Notes under the pieces: generated by a model
Database searches by the model: none
What the model was told of the DNA's origin: nothing
Seen by the model: the letters and a program-made list of their open reading frames with translations, nothing else
From: an uncultured Clostridia bacterium
Lineage (GTDB): Bacteria > Bacillota > Clostridia > Oscillospirales > Acutalibacteraceae
Assembly (NCBI GenBank): GCA_947630285.1
Contig: CANRHD010000010.1
Location: forward strand, 1 to 64,000
Direction: 5' to 3'
DNA: 64,000 nucleotides
Program-made: the position numbers and the translations under genes
Part shown: positions 48,843 to 58,393 of the stretch, in pieces
Position numbering within the stretch: position 1 is the first letter of the stretch
Layout: every line of letters begins with the position of its first letter

Positions 48843-49535
48843 TTAAGCGCCGTATTTTGCAGAGTTAATTCTGACGCCGGGGCCCATGGTTGTTGCAACA
48901 ACGCATGACTTAATGTACTGTCCTTTAAGTGCGGCCGGTCTTGCCTTAACGATAGCGTCCATAAGGGTGTTGAAGTTTTCAACAAGCTTTTCTGCGCCAA
49001 ACGAGGCTTTGCCGATGGGGCAGTGTATGATGTTTGTCTTGTCAAGACGGTACTCGATTTTACCTGCCTTAGCTTCCGTAACAGCCTTTGCAACATCGGG
49101 CGTAACCGTTCCTGCCTTGGGCGAAGGCATCAATCCGCGAGGACCGAGCACCTTACCTAAACGGCCTACAAGACCCATCATATCGGGCGAAGCTATACAT
49201 ACATCAAAGTCAAGCATACCGCCCTGAACCTGAGCGAGGAGATCCTCTGCGCCTACAATTTCAGCGCCTGCGGCTGCTGCGGCGTCAGCGGCGTCGCCCT
49301 TTGCGAAAACCGCAACCCTTACATTCTTACCTGTTCCGTTAGGAAGAACAACAGCGCCTCTTACCTGCTGATCGGCGTGACGGGAGTCAACGCCGAGGCG
49401 GATATGAGCCTCAACCGTTTCGTCAAACTTAGCCGTTGCCGATTTTACTGCAAGTGCAAGAGCCTCTTCAGAATCATAGAGCTTTGATCTGTCGATCAAT
49501 TTTGCGCTCTCGTTATATTTTTTACCGTGTTTCAT
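48843..49535 (-). CDS. rplA: 50S ribosomal protein L1
   Basis: A 230-residue L1: [59 protein letters not shown], and [23 protein letters not shown], all typical. It binds 23S rRNA at the tRNA exit and often its own mRNA. It lies 56 bases after rplK. Its stop is followed at once by the promoter of rplJ-rplL. Confidence 0.97.
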   Translation of the reverse strand: MKHGKKYNESAKLIDRSKLYDSEEALALAVKSATAKFDETVEAHIRLGVDSRHADQQVRGAVVLPNGTGKNVRVAVFAKGDAADAAAAAGAEIVGAEDLLAQVQGGMLDFDVCIASPDMMGLVGRLGKVLGPRGLMPSPKAGTVTPDVAKAVTEAKAGKIEYRLDKTNIIHCPIGKASFGAEKLVENFNTLMDAIVKARPAALKGQYIKSCVVATTMGPGVRINSAKYGA

Positions 49536-49591
49536 AATTAAAATTTCCTCCCATTAAGTGGTTATCGGATTTTTCCTCCCACGAAGGAGCA

Positions 49592-50017
49592 TCAATCTTC
49601 AACAGTGATGCCCATTGAACGAGCCGTACCGGCAATCATGCTCATAGCCGATTCTACGGTAGCCGCATTAAGGTCGGGCATTTTCTGCTCTGCGATTTTT
49701 CTTATCTGCTCACTCGTAATCTTTGCAACCTTAGTCTTGTTCGGAACGCCCGAACCGCTCTCTATGCCGCAAGCCTTTTTAAGAAGAACTGCCGCAGGGG
49801 GAGTTTTTGTTACAAAGGTAAACGAATGGTCTGCGTAAACTGTGATAACGACGGGGATTATAAGTCCCATATCGTTCTTTGTGCGCTCGTTAAATTCTTT
49901 TGTGAACGCCATAATATTAACGCCGTGCTGACCGAGTGCCGGTCCAACGGGCGGCGCCGGTGTTGCCTTTCCGGCAGGGATCTGAAGCTTAATAAAGCCT
50001 ATTACTTTCTGAGCCAT
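49592..50017 (-). CDS. rplK: 50S ribosomal protein L11
   Basis: A 141-residue L11: [43 protein letters not shown] at the start and [25 protein letters not shown] at the end. It forms the GTPase-associated centre with 23S rRNA. ATG 50017 is preceded by GGAGG; the longer ORF from 50077 lies in the leader. The 114-base gap to nusG carries two small hairpins (AGCGT/ACGCT types near 50080-50115), whose role is unclear. The modifying enzyme PrmA is at 25353-26279. Confidence 0.97.
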   Translation of the reverse strand: MAQKVIGFIKLQIPAGKATPAPPVGPALGQHGVNIMAFTKEFNERTKNDMGLIIPVVITVYADHSFTFVTKTPPAAVLLKKACGIESGSGVPNKTKVAKITSEQIRKIAEQKMPDLNAATVESAMSMIAGTARSMGITVED

Positions 50018-50131
50018 TTTAGCACCTCCAAAATTCGTGGTAGTGGCGGAATAAGTGGCCTGACTTACCCCTCCCACAGCGTGCGTAAAACACGCTATAA
50101 AAAGCGTAAAAACGCTTGATACCGTAATTAA

Positions 50132-50692
50132 TTATTTGTTCATTGACTCAACCTGGTCAAGTTCAAGCTCTACGGGAGTTTCACGGCCGAGCATTGAAAT
50201 AATTACCCTGACCATATTGTTTTGAGTGTCGATCTCATCAACAACGCCTATGATACCGTCAAATGCGCCGTCGATAATGGTAACCATATCTCCCTTTTCG
50301 TAATTAACCTCAATAACACGCTTCTCAACCCCGAGAGCGGCTATTTCCTTTTCCGAAAGAGGAACGGGTTTTCCCTCGGGTCCTACGAAGCCGGTAACGC
50401 CCCTTGTGTTACGGATAACATACCAGGTGTCGTCGGTCATTTCGTATTCGCCGCTGTCCTCATCTTCAAAAACGGCAAGCTTGACTATTACATAACCGGG
50501 GAAAAGTTTTCTCTCAACTTCCTTTTTGGTTCCGTCGTCCTTAACCTCAACAACCGTTTCGGTAGGAACCTGCACATCAAGAATTAAATCCTGCATTTTG
50601 CGGTTTTCAACAACCGTTTCGATGTTTGCGGCTACCTTATTCTCGTACCCGGAATAAGTGTGGACAACATACCATCTGGAGATTTCTGACAT
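50132..50692 (-). CDS. nusG: Transcription termination/antitermination factor NusG
   Basis: A 186-residue NusG: WYVVHTYSGYENKVAANIE at the start, RKLFPGYVIVKL, VIRNTRGVTGFVGPEGKPVPL, then the C-terminal KOW motif KGDMVTIIDGAFDGIIGVVDEID. It couples RNA polymerase with Rho or the ribosome. It follows secE by 12 bases and precedes rplK. Confidence 0.97.
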   Translation of the reverse strand: MSEISRWYVVHTYSGYENKVAANIETVVENRKMQDLILDVQVPTETVVEVKDDGTKKEVERKLFPGYVIVKLAVFEDEDSGEYEMTDDTWYVIRNTRGVTGFVGPEGKPVPLSEKEIAALGVEKRVIEVNYEKGDMVTIIDGAFDGIIGVVDEIDTQNNMVRVIISMLGRETPVELELDQVESMNK

Positions 50693-50704
50693 TAGATATC
50701 CCCC

Positions 50705-51097
50705 TTATATACCAAAGAATCCGTGAATAAAACCTGTTGCTACGGTCTTTGTCGCTTCAAGAGCGGATTCGGAATTTGCAGAACTGTTTTCCGCCAAATT
50801 GATAAGGAGCTTGATAATTTCCGAAAGCCCTGTGTCGATAAGCCAAATTACTACGCCTACAACCGCTACACAGGCAAGAACTACTCCCGAGCTTTTAAGG
50901 ACTGTTTTGGCGTTTGGCCAAACGACCTTTTTGCACTCGCCTCTTATATCCTTAAAGAACTTTTTAACGGCTCTCCACGCACGGACAAAGATATTCGGTT
51001 TTTTATCCTTGGGAGCGTCGGCCTTCTTTTTGGAATCGGCTTTTTTCTTTTCTTTTGCGGGAGTTTCGGCAGAATCCTTTTTGATTTCGTCAGCCAT
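50705..51097 (-). CDS. secE: Preprotein translocase subunit SecE
   Basis: A 130-residue SecE. The N-terminal about 45 residues are a Lys/Asp/Ala-rich tail not found in short SecE proteins. The conserved part is RAVKKFFKDIRGECKKVVWPNAKTVLKSSGVVLACVAVVG followed by the single membrane helix. It stabilises SecY in the translocon. It lies between rpmG and nusG in the usual order. Confidence 0.95.
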   Translation of the reverse strand: MADEIKKDSAETPAKEKKKADSKKKADAPKDKKPNIFVRAWRAVKKFFKDIRGECKKVVWPNAKTVLKSSGVVLACVAVVGVVIWLIDTGLSEIIKLLINLAENSSANSESALEATKTVATGFIHGFFGI

Positions 51098-51112
51098 TAT
51101 TTTTACCTCCGC

Positions 51113-51262
51113 TTACTTTGTTTCCCTATGGAGAGTATGCTTCTTGCAGAATCTGCAATACTTGTTCATCTCCAACCTGTCGGGTGTGTTTTTCTTGTTC
51201 TTCATCGTGTTGTAATTGCGCTGCTTACACTCCGTGCAAGCCAATGTAATTTTCACTCTCAT
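51113..51262 (-). CDS. rpmG: 50S ribosomal protein L33
   Basis: A 49-residue L33: [40 protein letters not shown] and HTLHRETK. The two CxxC pairs (CTEC and CRFC) make it the zinc-binding type. Start ATG 51262 with GGAGG 8 bases upstream. First gene of rpmG-secE-nusG-rplK-rplA. The order matches many Firmicutes. Confidence 0.96.
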   Translation of the reverse strand: MRVKITLACTECKQRNYNTMKNKKNTPDRLEMNKYCRFCKKHTLHRETK

Positions 51263-51355
51263 TTTTCGGCACCTCCGTTATTAGCGATAATCGCCTATTT
51301 AGCCTGCCTCCAAAAAGCGGGCGCAAAAAAAGAACCCTCTTTCAGAGGTACAAGT

Positions 51356-51384
51356 AATATAACATAAAGGGAAAAATAAGTCAA
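51356..51384 (-). promoter_or_regulatory. Promoter of rpmG-secE-nusG-rplK-rplA
   Basis: Minus-strand TTGACT (51379-51384), 17 bases, TATATT (51356-51361). CCTCT/AGAGG plus seven T (51324-51348) would sit at the very 5' end of the transcript, too early for a terminator; it may protect the RNA end. Confidence 0.7.
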
Positions 51385-51414
51385 GAGTTTTTCAATATTA
51401 TTTCTAAATTCAAA

Positions 51415-51438
51415 GAACGCAGCCGACCGACTGCGTTC
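51415..51438 (-). terminator. Hairpin after parC
   Basis: GAACGCAG pairs with CTGCGTTC; the following T-run is short. It lies 12 bases after the parC stop. Confidence 0.5.
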
Positions 51439-51449
51439 CCAAAAAGATT

Positions 51450-53690
51450 TTACAGCTTAAGCTGTTCGCCTATATCCTCGCCGGACAGCAGACTTCCTGC
51501 GGCAGGGAGGTTTTTTGTCCTGTACCTTGCAGGCTTGACGAACATACCTTCCCTGTAGTCCTCCACACTCTCGACCCTGTGGTTTTTCTTTTGGGTCATT
51601 ACCGCAACGCCCTGGGTATCCTTTGTCGTTTTCGGGGCAACGGCGCCGGTGTTCAAAAGCAAAATTCTTCCGCTGCTTGATTTGACAACGATTTCGGTAT
51701 CCTCGGCAATCTGTTTTACCGCCGCAAGCGGAAATTTATCGCAGTAAGCTTTTATTAGCTTTTTCCTGTTGGTCTTGGTTTCGTATGCGCTCAGATCCAC
51801 CTTGGCGACCTTGCCGTTTTCAAAGAAGAAAAGCATATATCCCTTGTAATCGGTTGTAACCGCCATGTAGACCGCAGTTTCGTCCTGCTCCATACCCAGT
51901 GTGCTTGCCACAAAGTCGCCGAGAACGCTCGCCTTGGAGTCCGCAAAGTCATACGCCTTTGCCTTATAGACCTGACAGCGGTTTGTAAAGAAAAGAAGCT
52001 CGGCGCTGTTTACGGACTCGATTTTCTCAATTACATAGTCGCCCTCTTTGGTTTTCTGCTCGCTGTTCATACGCAGAGACGCCGGGGTTATTTTCTTGAA
52101 ATAGCCCTCTTTTGTAAAGAAAAGGGTGACGGGATAATCGGGTACGCTCTCTTCCTCCTCGAACTGCTCCTCAACATCGGAATAAATAATTTCCGTGCGC
52201 CTGGGCTTATCGTACTTTTCGACAACTTCCTTAAGCTGTGCTATGATTATCTTTTTAATCCTTGATTTTGAAGAGAGTATATCCTCCATATCCTCGATTT
52301 CGCTTCGCAGCTGCTCAATATCCGCCGTGCGTTTTAAAATGTACTCACGGTTCAAGTGGCGCAGTTTGATTTCCGCAACATACTCCGCCTGAATTTTATC
52401 AATGCCGAAGCCTATCATAAGGTTGGGGATTACCTCCGCCTCCTCGTCGGTTGAGCGGATAATTTTAATGGCCTTGTCGATGTCAAGGAGTATTTTCTGC
52501 AAGCCCTCAAGCAAATGCAGTCTGTCCTTGGCCTTTTGCAGGTCAAAATACACCCTGCGGTTGACGCACTCCGTTCTGAAGGCTATCCATTCAAGCAAAA
52601 GCTCACGGACCCCCAGCACCCTCGGCGTGCCTGCTATAAGCACATTGAAATTACAGCCGAACGAGTCCTCAAGAGGGGTGGATTTAAACAGCTTTTTCAT
52701 AAGCTTGTCGGGGTCGGTGCCCCTTTTTATATCTATGGTTATTTTAAGACCCTTTTTGTCGGTTTCGTCCCTGATGTCGGATATTTCCCTGACCTTTCCC
52801 GACTTTGCAAGCTCTATTATTTTGTCAATAATGGCCTCGCTTGTCGTGGTTGCCGGAATTTCGTAAACATCAATACAATTACTTTTCCTGTCGTAATTAT
52901 ATTTTGCCCTAAGCTTAAAGCTCCCCCTGCCGGTGGCATATATATCCCGCATCTGCGCTTCATTATATAAAATCTGGCCTCCGCCTATAAAATCGGGCGC
53001 TTTAAGAGTCTCCATAATATCGGCGTCGGGGTTCTTGATAAGCTCTATTGCTGTATTGCAGACCTCTCCCAAATTAAACGAGCATATGTTTGAAGCCATT
53101 CCGACCGCTATGCCGGTGTTGGCGTTTACCAGTACCGAGGGAAAGGTTACCGGGAAAAGCGTGGGCTCCTGCATCGTGTTGTCGTAATTGGGCACAAAAT
53201 CGACCGTGTCCTTGTCGATTTCCTTAAAAAGCTCTGCCGATATGGGCGCTAACTTTGCCTCGGTATAACGGGAAGCCGCATACTGCATATTTTTTGAGTA
53301 CGCCTTACCGAAGTTTCCCTTTGACTCAACATACGGGTGAAGCAGGCACTCGTTGCCCCTTGCAAGGCGTATCATCGTCTCGTAAATTGCGGCGTCGCCG
53401 TGGGGGTTCAACTGCATTGTACGACCCACTATATTTGCGCTTTTAATTGTGCCGCCGGTCAAAAGCCCCATTTTATACATGGTATAGAGCAATTTCCTGT
53501 GCGAGGGCTTAAAGCCGTCGATTTCGGGAATAGCTCTGGACATAATACTGCTCATGGCGTAGGGCATATAGTTTAACTCAAGCGTGTCGGTAATATATTG
53601 ATTAACCACATCGCCTGCGCCCGATATATGGGCGTTTAAATTTATTTCCTCCTGCGAATGGTCAATCTCGGTTTTCTTTTTCTTCGCCAT
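51450..53690 (-). CDS. parC: DNA topoisomerase IV subunit A-type (ParC/GyrA family)
   Basis: A 746-residue type IIA topoisomerase cleavage subunit. Catalytic Tyr142 lies in MQYAASRYTEAKLAP. The QRDR segment is FKPSHRKLLYTMYKMGLLTGG to GDAAIYETMIRLA. The C-terminus lacks an obvious GyrA box (QRRGGKG), so I call it ParC-like rather than GyrA. It separates daughter chromosomes and relaxes DNA with ParE. It lies 19 bases after parE. Clostridia often carry such a pair in addition to gyrAB, which is not in this window. Confidence 0.9.
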   Translation of the reverse strand: MAKKKKTEIDHSQEEINLNAHISGAGDVVNQYITDTLELNYMPYAMSSIMSRAIPEIDGFKPSHRKLLYTMYKMGLLTGGTIKSANIVGRTMQLNPHGDAAIYETMIRLARGNECLLHPYVESKGNFGKAYSKNMQYAASRYTEAKLAPISAELFKEIDKDTVDFVPNYDNTMQEPTLFPVTFPSVLVNANTGIAVGMASNICSFNLGEVCNTAIELIKNPDADIMETLKAPDFIGGGQILYNEAQMRDIYATGRGSFKLRAKYNYDRKSNCIDVYEIPATTTSEAIIDKIIELAKSGKVREISDIRDETDKKGLKITIDIKRGTDPDKLMKKLFKSTPLEDSFGCNFNVLIAGTPRVLGVRELLLEWIAFRTECVNRRVYFDLQKAKDRLHLLEGLQKILLDIDKAIKIIRSTDEEAEVIPNLMIGFGIDKIQAEYVAEIKLRHLNREYILKRTADIEQLRSEIEDMEDILSSKSRIKKIIIAQLKEVVEKYDKPRRTEIIYSDVEEQFEEEESVPDYPVTLFFTKEGYFKKITPASLRMNSEQKTKEGDYVIEKIESVNSAELLFFTNRCQVYKAKAYDFADSKASVLGDFVASTLGMEQDETAVYMAVTTDYKGYMLFFFENGKVAKVDLSAYETKTNRKKLIKAYCDKFPLAAVKQIAEDTEIVVKSSSGRILLLNTGAVAPKTTKDTQGVAVMTQKKNHRVESVEDYREGMFVKPARYRTKNLPAAGSLLSGEDIGEQLKL

Positions 53691-53709
53691 ATTCTTTCTC
53701 CCGGTTTTA

Positions 53710-55695
53710 TTATGACAAATCCGTCATATCAATATATTTATATCCGTTTTCGGCTATATAGTCTTTTCTGCCCTGAAGATTATCGCCCAAAAGCAAATCG
53801 AACTTGTCCGCAACGGTCTGAGGGTCAAAGTCGGGCTCGACCTTTATAAGGCGGCGTGTTTTGGGATTCATTGTAGTAAGCCACATCATCTCCGGCTCGT
53901 TTTCACCGAGTCCCTTTGAGCGCTGAATTGTATATTTTTTATCGCCTATCTCCTCAAGAGCCTGCGCCTTTTCTTTCTCGGTGTAGCAAAACCAGGTTTC
54001 GTCCTTGGTGTTTATTTCATAGAGCGGAGACTCGGCTATAAACACCTTGCCCTCCCTTATAAGGGTGGGCATAAGCCTGTAAATCATGGTGAGAATAAGC
54101 GCCCTTATCTGAAAGCCGTCAACATCTGCGTCGGTACAGATTATGACCTTGCTCCAGCGCAGATTTTCCATACTGAACAGCGACAGATTTTTATTTGCCT
54201 TTGTGCTTACCTCAACGCCGCAGCCGAGTACTTTAATCAAATCGGTTATTATATCCGACTTAAACACCTTTGAATATTCCGCCTTAAGGCAATTAAGTAT
54301 TTTACCCCTGACGGGCATAACCGCCTGGAAGCCGGAGTCCCTCGCCTGCTTGCACGCACCGAGAGCCGAGTCGCCCTCCACAATAAAAATTTCCCTCTCG
54401 TTTACATCTTTTGAACGGCAGTCTACGAATTTTTCTATTCTGTCGGTCATGCTGTTGCCGGTCTGGAGCGTTTTTTTGATATTGAGTCTTGTGCTCTCCG
54501 CCTTGACACGGGAACGCATATTAATAAGCACCTGGTCGGAAATTTTATCCGCCTCTATTTTATTCTCGATAAAATAGACCTCCAAATTGTGCTTCAGGAA
54601 ATCGGTCATTGCCTCCTGAATAAACTTGTTGGTTATAGCCTTTTTGGTCTGATTTTCATAAGAGGTTTGTGTTGAAAATGAGGATATGACAATCGCAAGG
54701 CAGTCCTCTATGTCCTGGAATGTGATTTTTGAATCCGTCTTTGTATATTTGCCGTTCGCCTTTAAATAAGCGTCTATTTGAGATACCAATGCGCTCTTTA
54801 CGGCTTTTTCGGGTGCGCCGCCGTGTTCAAGATAGCTTGAATTGTGGTAATATTCCTTGAGCTGTACCCTGTTTGAAAAGCAGACGGCGGCGTTTATTTT
54901 TACTTTGTAATCGGGCATATCTTCCCTGTCCCTGCCCTTGCGCTCCGCCTGCCAGAACTGAACGGAAGAAAAGGCGTCGTCGCCGACGGTTTCCTTTACA
55001 TAGTCGGTAATTCCGTTCTCGTAAAGATACTCGTATTTTTCAAAAGAGCCTGCGCTTATCTGATCCTTTAAAATAAACTTAATTCCGGCGTTTACCACCG
55101 ACTGGCGCTTTATGGTCTGCTGATAGTACTCAAGCGGAATTTTAATATCGGTAAAGACCTTAATATCCGGCTTCCAGCGTATCCTTGTGCCGGTATCCCT
55201 TTTATTGTACGGTTCTTTGATAAGACTGCCGTCCGGCTCGCCGTTTTTAAAGCTCATTTTATAGCAAAGGCCGTTGTAATGCACCTCCGCCTCCATATAC
55301 TCCGAAGCGTACTGCGTGGCGCAAAGGCCCAAGCCGTTAAGGCCGAGGGAATATTCATAGCTTCCGCCGTTGTTGGTGTTGTACTTACTGCCGGCATACA
55401 GCTCGCAGAAAAGCAGTTCCCAATTATACCTGCCCTCGTTTTCGTTGTAATCCATGGGCATACCTCTGCCGTGGTCAAGCACCTCTATTGAGCCGTCAAG
55501 AAAACGGGTCACGGTAATTTCGCTGCCGTAGCCCTCTCTCGCCTCGTCTATTGAATTGGAAAGAATTTCAAACACCGCATGCTCGCAGCCCTCAATACCG
55601 TCAGAGCCGAAAATAACCGCAGGTCTTTTACGAACACGGTCGGCGCCCTTTAACTGGGAAATGCTTTCTTCCGTATATTCCGCTTTTTTCGCCAT
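53710..55695 (-). CDS. parE: DNA topoisomerase IV subunit B-type (ParE/GyrB family)
   Basis: A 661-residue GHKL ATPase and Toprim subunit: RVRKRPAVIFGSDGIEGCEHAVFEILSNSIDEAREG (ATP site), LDHGRGMPMDYN, LNGLGLCATQYAS, and the Toprim motif FIVEGDSALGACKQARDS with later CTDADVDGFQIRALILTMI. It powers strand passage with ParC. ATG 55695 (MAKKAEYTEE) has GAGGA 11 bases upstream; the earlier in-frame codon at 55713 is less likely. The pair is divergent from cca and preceded by an A/T-rich gap. Confidence 0.92.
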   Translation of the reverse strand: MAKKAEYTEESISQLKGADRVRKRPAVIFGSDGIEGCEHAVFEILSNSIDEAREGYGSEITVTRFLDGSIEVLDHGRGMPMDYNENEGRYNWELLFCELYAGSKYNTNNGGSYEYSLGLNGLGLCATQYASEYMEAEVHYNGLCYKMSFKNGEPDGSLIKEPYNKRDTGTRIRWKPDIKVFTDIKIPLEYYQQTIKRQSVVNAGIKFILKDQISAGSFEKYEYLYENGITDYVKETVGDDAFSSVQFWQAERKGRDREDMPDYKVKINAAVCFSNRVQLKEYYHNSSYLEHGGAPEKAVKSALVSQIDAYLKANGKYTKTDSKITFQDIEDCLAIVISSFSTQTSYENQTKKAITNKFIQEAMTDFLKHNLEVYFIENKIEADKISDQVLINMRSRVKAESTRLNIKKTLQTGNSMTDRIEKFVDCRSKDVNEREIFIVEGDSALGACKQARDSGFQAVMPVRGKILNCLKAEYSKVFKSDIITDLIKVLGCGVEVSTKANKNLSLFSMENLRWSKVIICTDADVDGFQIRALILTMIYRLMPTLIREGKVFIAESPLYEINTKDETWFCYTEKEKAQALEEIGDKKYTIQRSKGLGENEPEMMWLTTMNPKTRRLIKVEPDFDPQTVADKFDLLLGDNLQGRKDYIAENGYKYIDMTDLS

Positions 55696-55815
55696 ATAAA
55701 CAGCCGTCCTCAATTAATTATAAAATAAAATGTAAAATTAAAATACAATATATTTTACACTATATATTGCGATTAAGTCAAGTTTTGTCAACTAAATTTT
55801 GGATAAGCGCATTTT

Positions 55816-56019
55816 TTATTTTCTTTTGCGTATCTTTCTTTTGTTGCCGTTTTCGTCTACAATATAGGTGTTCTCAAGCCGGGCTTCAAGATTCTTTTTA
55901 AATGCGGCGACATATTCCCTGCGGAGCTTTTCCTGCTCTTCAATTTCCTCCCGGGTAAGCCCCGTTTCCCTCTGCTTGCGGGCAAGCTCGTTTAATCGTT
56001 TTAATCTCGGTGTTTCCAT
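55816..56019 (-). CDS. DUF896 family protein (YnzC-like)
   Basis: A 67-residue helical, highly charged protein of the DUF896/UPF0291 family: RLKRLNELARKQRETGLTREEIEEQEKLRREYVAAFKKNLEARL is the family helix-hairpin. Bacillus homologs are small SOS-linked or growth-linked proteins (YnzC, YozC) of unknown role. It is a single gene, divergent from cca, near parE. Confidence 0.9.
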   Translation of the reverse strand: METPRLKRLNELARKQRETGLTREEIEEQEKLRREYVAAFKKNLEARLENTYIVDENGNKRKIRKRK

Positions 56020-56144
56020 AGTATTTTCCTTTTTAATATTATTTACTTATATAATAACACAAAATATTATTGCTTTACAAGCAAACGAAAATATATTAAA
56101 ATAAATTGCAAACTTAAACGAAAATAAATTTTTGAGGGCGGACT

Positions 56145-57467
56145 ATGGAGCTTCATCTTCCCGAAAAAGTGAACAGGGCGATTAAGCTGTTAAACGATAA
56201 CGGCTTTGAAGCCTATGCCGTCGGGGGCTGCGTGCGTGATATGGTAATGGGAATTGCGCCGCATGACTTTGACATTACCACCTCCGCCCTGCCCGAGGAA
56301 ACCGAAAAAGTGTTTGGGGGCTACAGGATAATCGAAACGGGAATTAAGCACGGCACGGTTACGGTTATCATGGAAAACGAGCCGATAGAAATTACGACAT
56401 ACAGGATAGACGGCGATTATCTTGACAACCGCCACCCGGAAAGCGTAAATTTTTCGAGAAATCTGAAAGACGATTTATCCCGTAGGGATTTTACCGTAAA
56501 CACCCTGTGCTTTAATGAAAACGACGGGCTTATTGACCTGTTCGGCGGTATAGATGACATTAAAAGCGGAATTATCCGCTGTGTCGGCGAGCCTGACAAA
56601 AGGTTTAACGAGGACGCCCTTCGCATTATGCGTGCAATCCGTTTTTCCTGCACGCTCGGGTTTAATATTGAAGAGGGCACGGCTGAAAGCATAATAAGAA
56701 ACAGGGAACTGTTAAGGCATATCGCCGTCGAACGCATACGGGAGGAATTTACAAAGCTTTTGTGCGGAAAAAGCGTAAGGGAAACCGTAAGCAAATACCG
56801 CTGTGTTATAGAGGTTTTTATTCCCGAATACGCCGCCCTTTTCGGCTGTGAGCAGAACACGCCGTACCATATTTACGATGTTGCGAGTCACAGCCTTGTG
56901 GCTACCGATTTTATTGAAAACGATAAAGATTTAAGGCTTACGATGTTTTTCCACGATATAGCAAAGCCCGTTTGCAGGACTACGGACGAAAACGGCACGG
57001 ATCATTTTAAAGGCCATGCTCTAACGGGCGAAATTATGAGCAGGGAAATTCTAAAGCGTTTGAGGTACGACAACAAGACGGTCGAAAAGGTTTCAACGCT
57101 TATCAAGATACACTCCGCCGCTTCGCCAAAGAGCAAGGCGGAAGCTAAATTTTTGCTGTCAAATATCGGCGAGGACCGCTACAGGGATTTTATGAAGGTT
57201 CGCCGTGCCGACTGCTTTGCAAAGGCAAATCCCCATTCACACGATGAAAAGCTTAAAAATATGCAAAGCTTTCTTGATGAAATAAAAAAGAACAACGAGT
57301 GTTATTCCCTGAAACAGCTTGCCGCCGACGGCAACGATTTAAAGGCCGTGGGAATAACGGGCGGAAAAATAAATTTTGTTTTAAAATCCCTGCTGTCCCT
57401 TGTTATCAACGGAGAGTGTGAAAACGACAGGGAAAAATTAATCGCAAAGGCAAAAGAGCTGAAGTAG
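56145..57467 (+). CDS. cca: CCA tRNA nucleotidyltransferase
   Basis: A 440-residue enzyme: AVGGCVRDMVMGIAPHDFDITTSALPEE gives the Gly-Gly motif at 27-28 and catalytic Asp41/Asp43; RRDFTVNTLCFNENDGLIDLFGGIDDI, RFNEDALRIMRAIRFS and RIREEFTKLLCG follow. A C-terminal HD-type part (MFFHDIAKPVCRT) is present, which in some bacteria gives phosphatase activity. It adds and repairs the CCA end of tRNAs. The RluA gene follows 8 bases later. Confidence 0.94.
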   Translation: MELHLPEKVNRAIKLLNDNGFEAYAVGGCVRDMVMGIAPHDFDITTSALPEETEKVFGGYRIIETGIKHGTVTVIMENEPIEITTYRIDGDYLDNRHPESVNFSRNLKDDLSRRDFTVNTLCFNENDGLIDLFGGIDDIKSGIIRCVGEPDKRFNEDALRIMRAIRFSCTLGFNIEEGTAESIIRNRELLRHIAVERIREEFTKLLCGKSVRETVSKYRCVIEVFIPEYAALFGCEQNTPYHIYDVASHSLVATDFIENDKDLRLTMFFHDIAKPVCRTTDENGTDHFKGHALTGEIMSREILKRLRYDNKTVEKVSTLIKIHSAASPKSKAEAKFLLSNIGEDRYRDFMKVRRADCFAKANPHSHDEKLKNMQSFLDEIKKNNECYSLKQLAADGNDLKAVGITGGKINFVLKSLLSLVINGECENDREKLIAKAKELK

Positions 57468-57475
57468 GGAAGAAT

Positions 57476-58342
57476 ATGCCGAGGAAAATCAGTTATAAAA
57501 TCACAGAAAAATACGATAGCCGCAAAGTGCTTGATTTTTTAAAGGCAAGCGGCTATTCGCATCGTCTTATTACAAAGCTTAAACAGACTCCCGACGGTAT
57601 TCTTTTAAACGGTGCGCACGCCCGAACCGTTGATTTTATGAAAAAGGGCGACGCACTTGAAATCAACATTCCCTCCGACGATAAGCAGAGCGTTTCCATA
57701 CCCGTAAAGATGCCGCTTGACATTGTATATGAGGACGACGACCTGATAGTTATAAACAAGCCCGCCAATCTTTCGGTGCACGAGAGCCATAACCATTTGG
57801 GAGATACGCTTTCAAATGCGCTCTCATACCATCTTAAAGAAAAGGGAAAGCAAGCGGTTTTCAGGGCGGTCGGCAGGCTCGACAAAGGCACTTCGGGGCT
57901 TATGGTCTGCGCCCTTAACAAATACACGGCTTCAAAGCTTTCGGGAAAAATTCAAAAGCAGTACCTTGCGATAGCCTCGGCGGTTTTTGAGGGCGAGGGC
58001 ACTATAGACGAGCCCATATTCAGACCCGACCCCATAATTACGCTGAGAACGGTTGACAGCCGCGGCGAACGGGCAGTCACTCATTGGCAGGCGCTTAAAA
58101 GCGACGGGGAAAACACGCTTTTGAAAATTGAGCTTGAAACCGGCAGAACGCATCAGATAAGGGTACATTTTGCGCACATCGGCGCACCGCTTGTAGGAGA
58201 TACGATGTACGGCAAGCCCGACGAACGGCTGTGCCATCAGGCTCTGCACTGCTGTTATTGCGGATTTACGCACCCCGTGACCGATGAAAAAATGGAATTT
58301 TACAGGGATATGCCGGAGGATATGAAACGCCTTTTAAATTAA
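57476..58342 (+). CDS. RluA-family pseudouridine synthase
   Basis: A 288-residue RluA/RluD-type enzyme: an S4-like N-terminus (ILLNGAHARTVDFMKKGDALEI), then VINKPANLSVHES and the catalytic motif AVGRLDKGTSGLMV with Asp136. RTHQIRVHFAHIGAPLVGDTMYG lies near the end. It converts uridines in 23S rRNA or tRNA; the exact target cannot be told. It follows cca in one operon, and a bidirectional terminator comes after. Confidence 0.93.
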   Translation: MPRKISYKITEKYDSRKVLDFLKASGYSHRLITKLKQTPDGILLNGAHARTVDFMKKGDALEINIPSDDKQSVSIPVKMPLDIVYEDDDLIVINKPANLSVHESHNHLGDTLSNALSYHLKEKGKQAVFRAVGRLDKGTSGLMVCALNKYTASKLSGKIQKQYLAIASAVFEGEGTIDEPIFRPDPIITLRTVDSRGERAVTHWQALKSDGENTLLKIELETGRTHQIRVHFAHIGAPLVGDTMYGKPDERLCHQALHCCYCGFTHPVTDEKMEFYRDMPEDMKRLLN

Positions 58343-58355
58343 AAGGGAATTATAA

Positions 58356-58385
58356 AACGGGAGAGCTTGTAAGAGTTCTCCCGTT
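58356..58385. terminator. Bidirectional terminator between RluA-family and araD genes
   Basis: AACGGGAGA pairs with TCTCCCGTT; ATTTTACTTTATTTTT on the right and T-rich on the reverse. Confidence 0.82.
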
Positions 58386-58393
58386 ATTTTACT

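Noticed and set aside
50018-50131. Ribosomal leader or riboswitch before rplK
   Set aside because: Two small hairpins are present, but they match no leader that I know, and the gap is short. Mentioned only with rplK.
51324-51348. Terminator/attenuator in the rpmG leader
   Set aside because: The hairpin would lie at the first bases of the transcript predicted from the promoter at 51356-51384, too early for termination.
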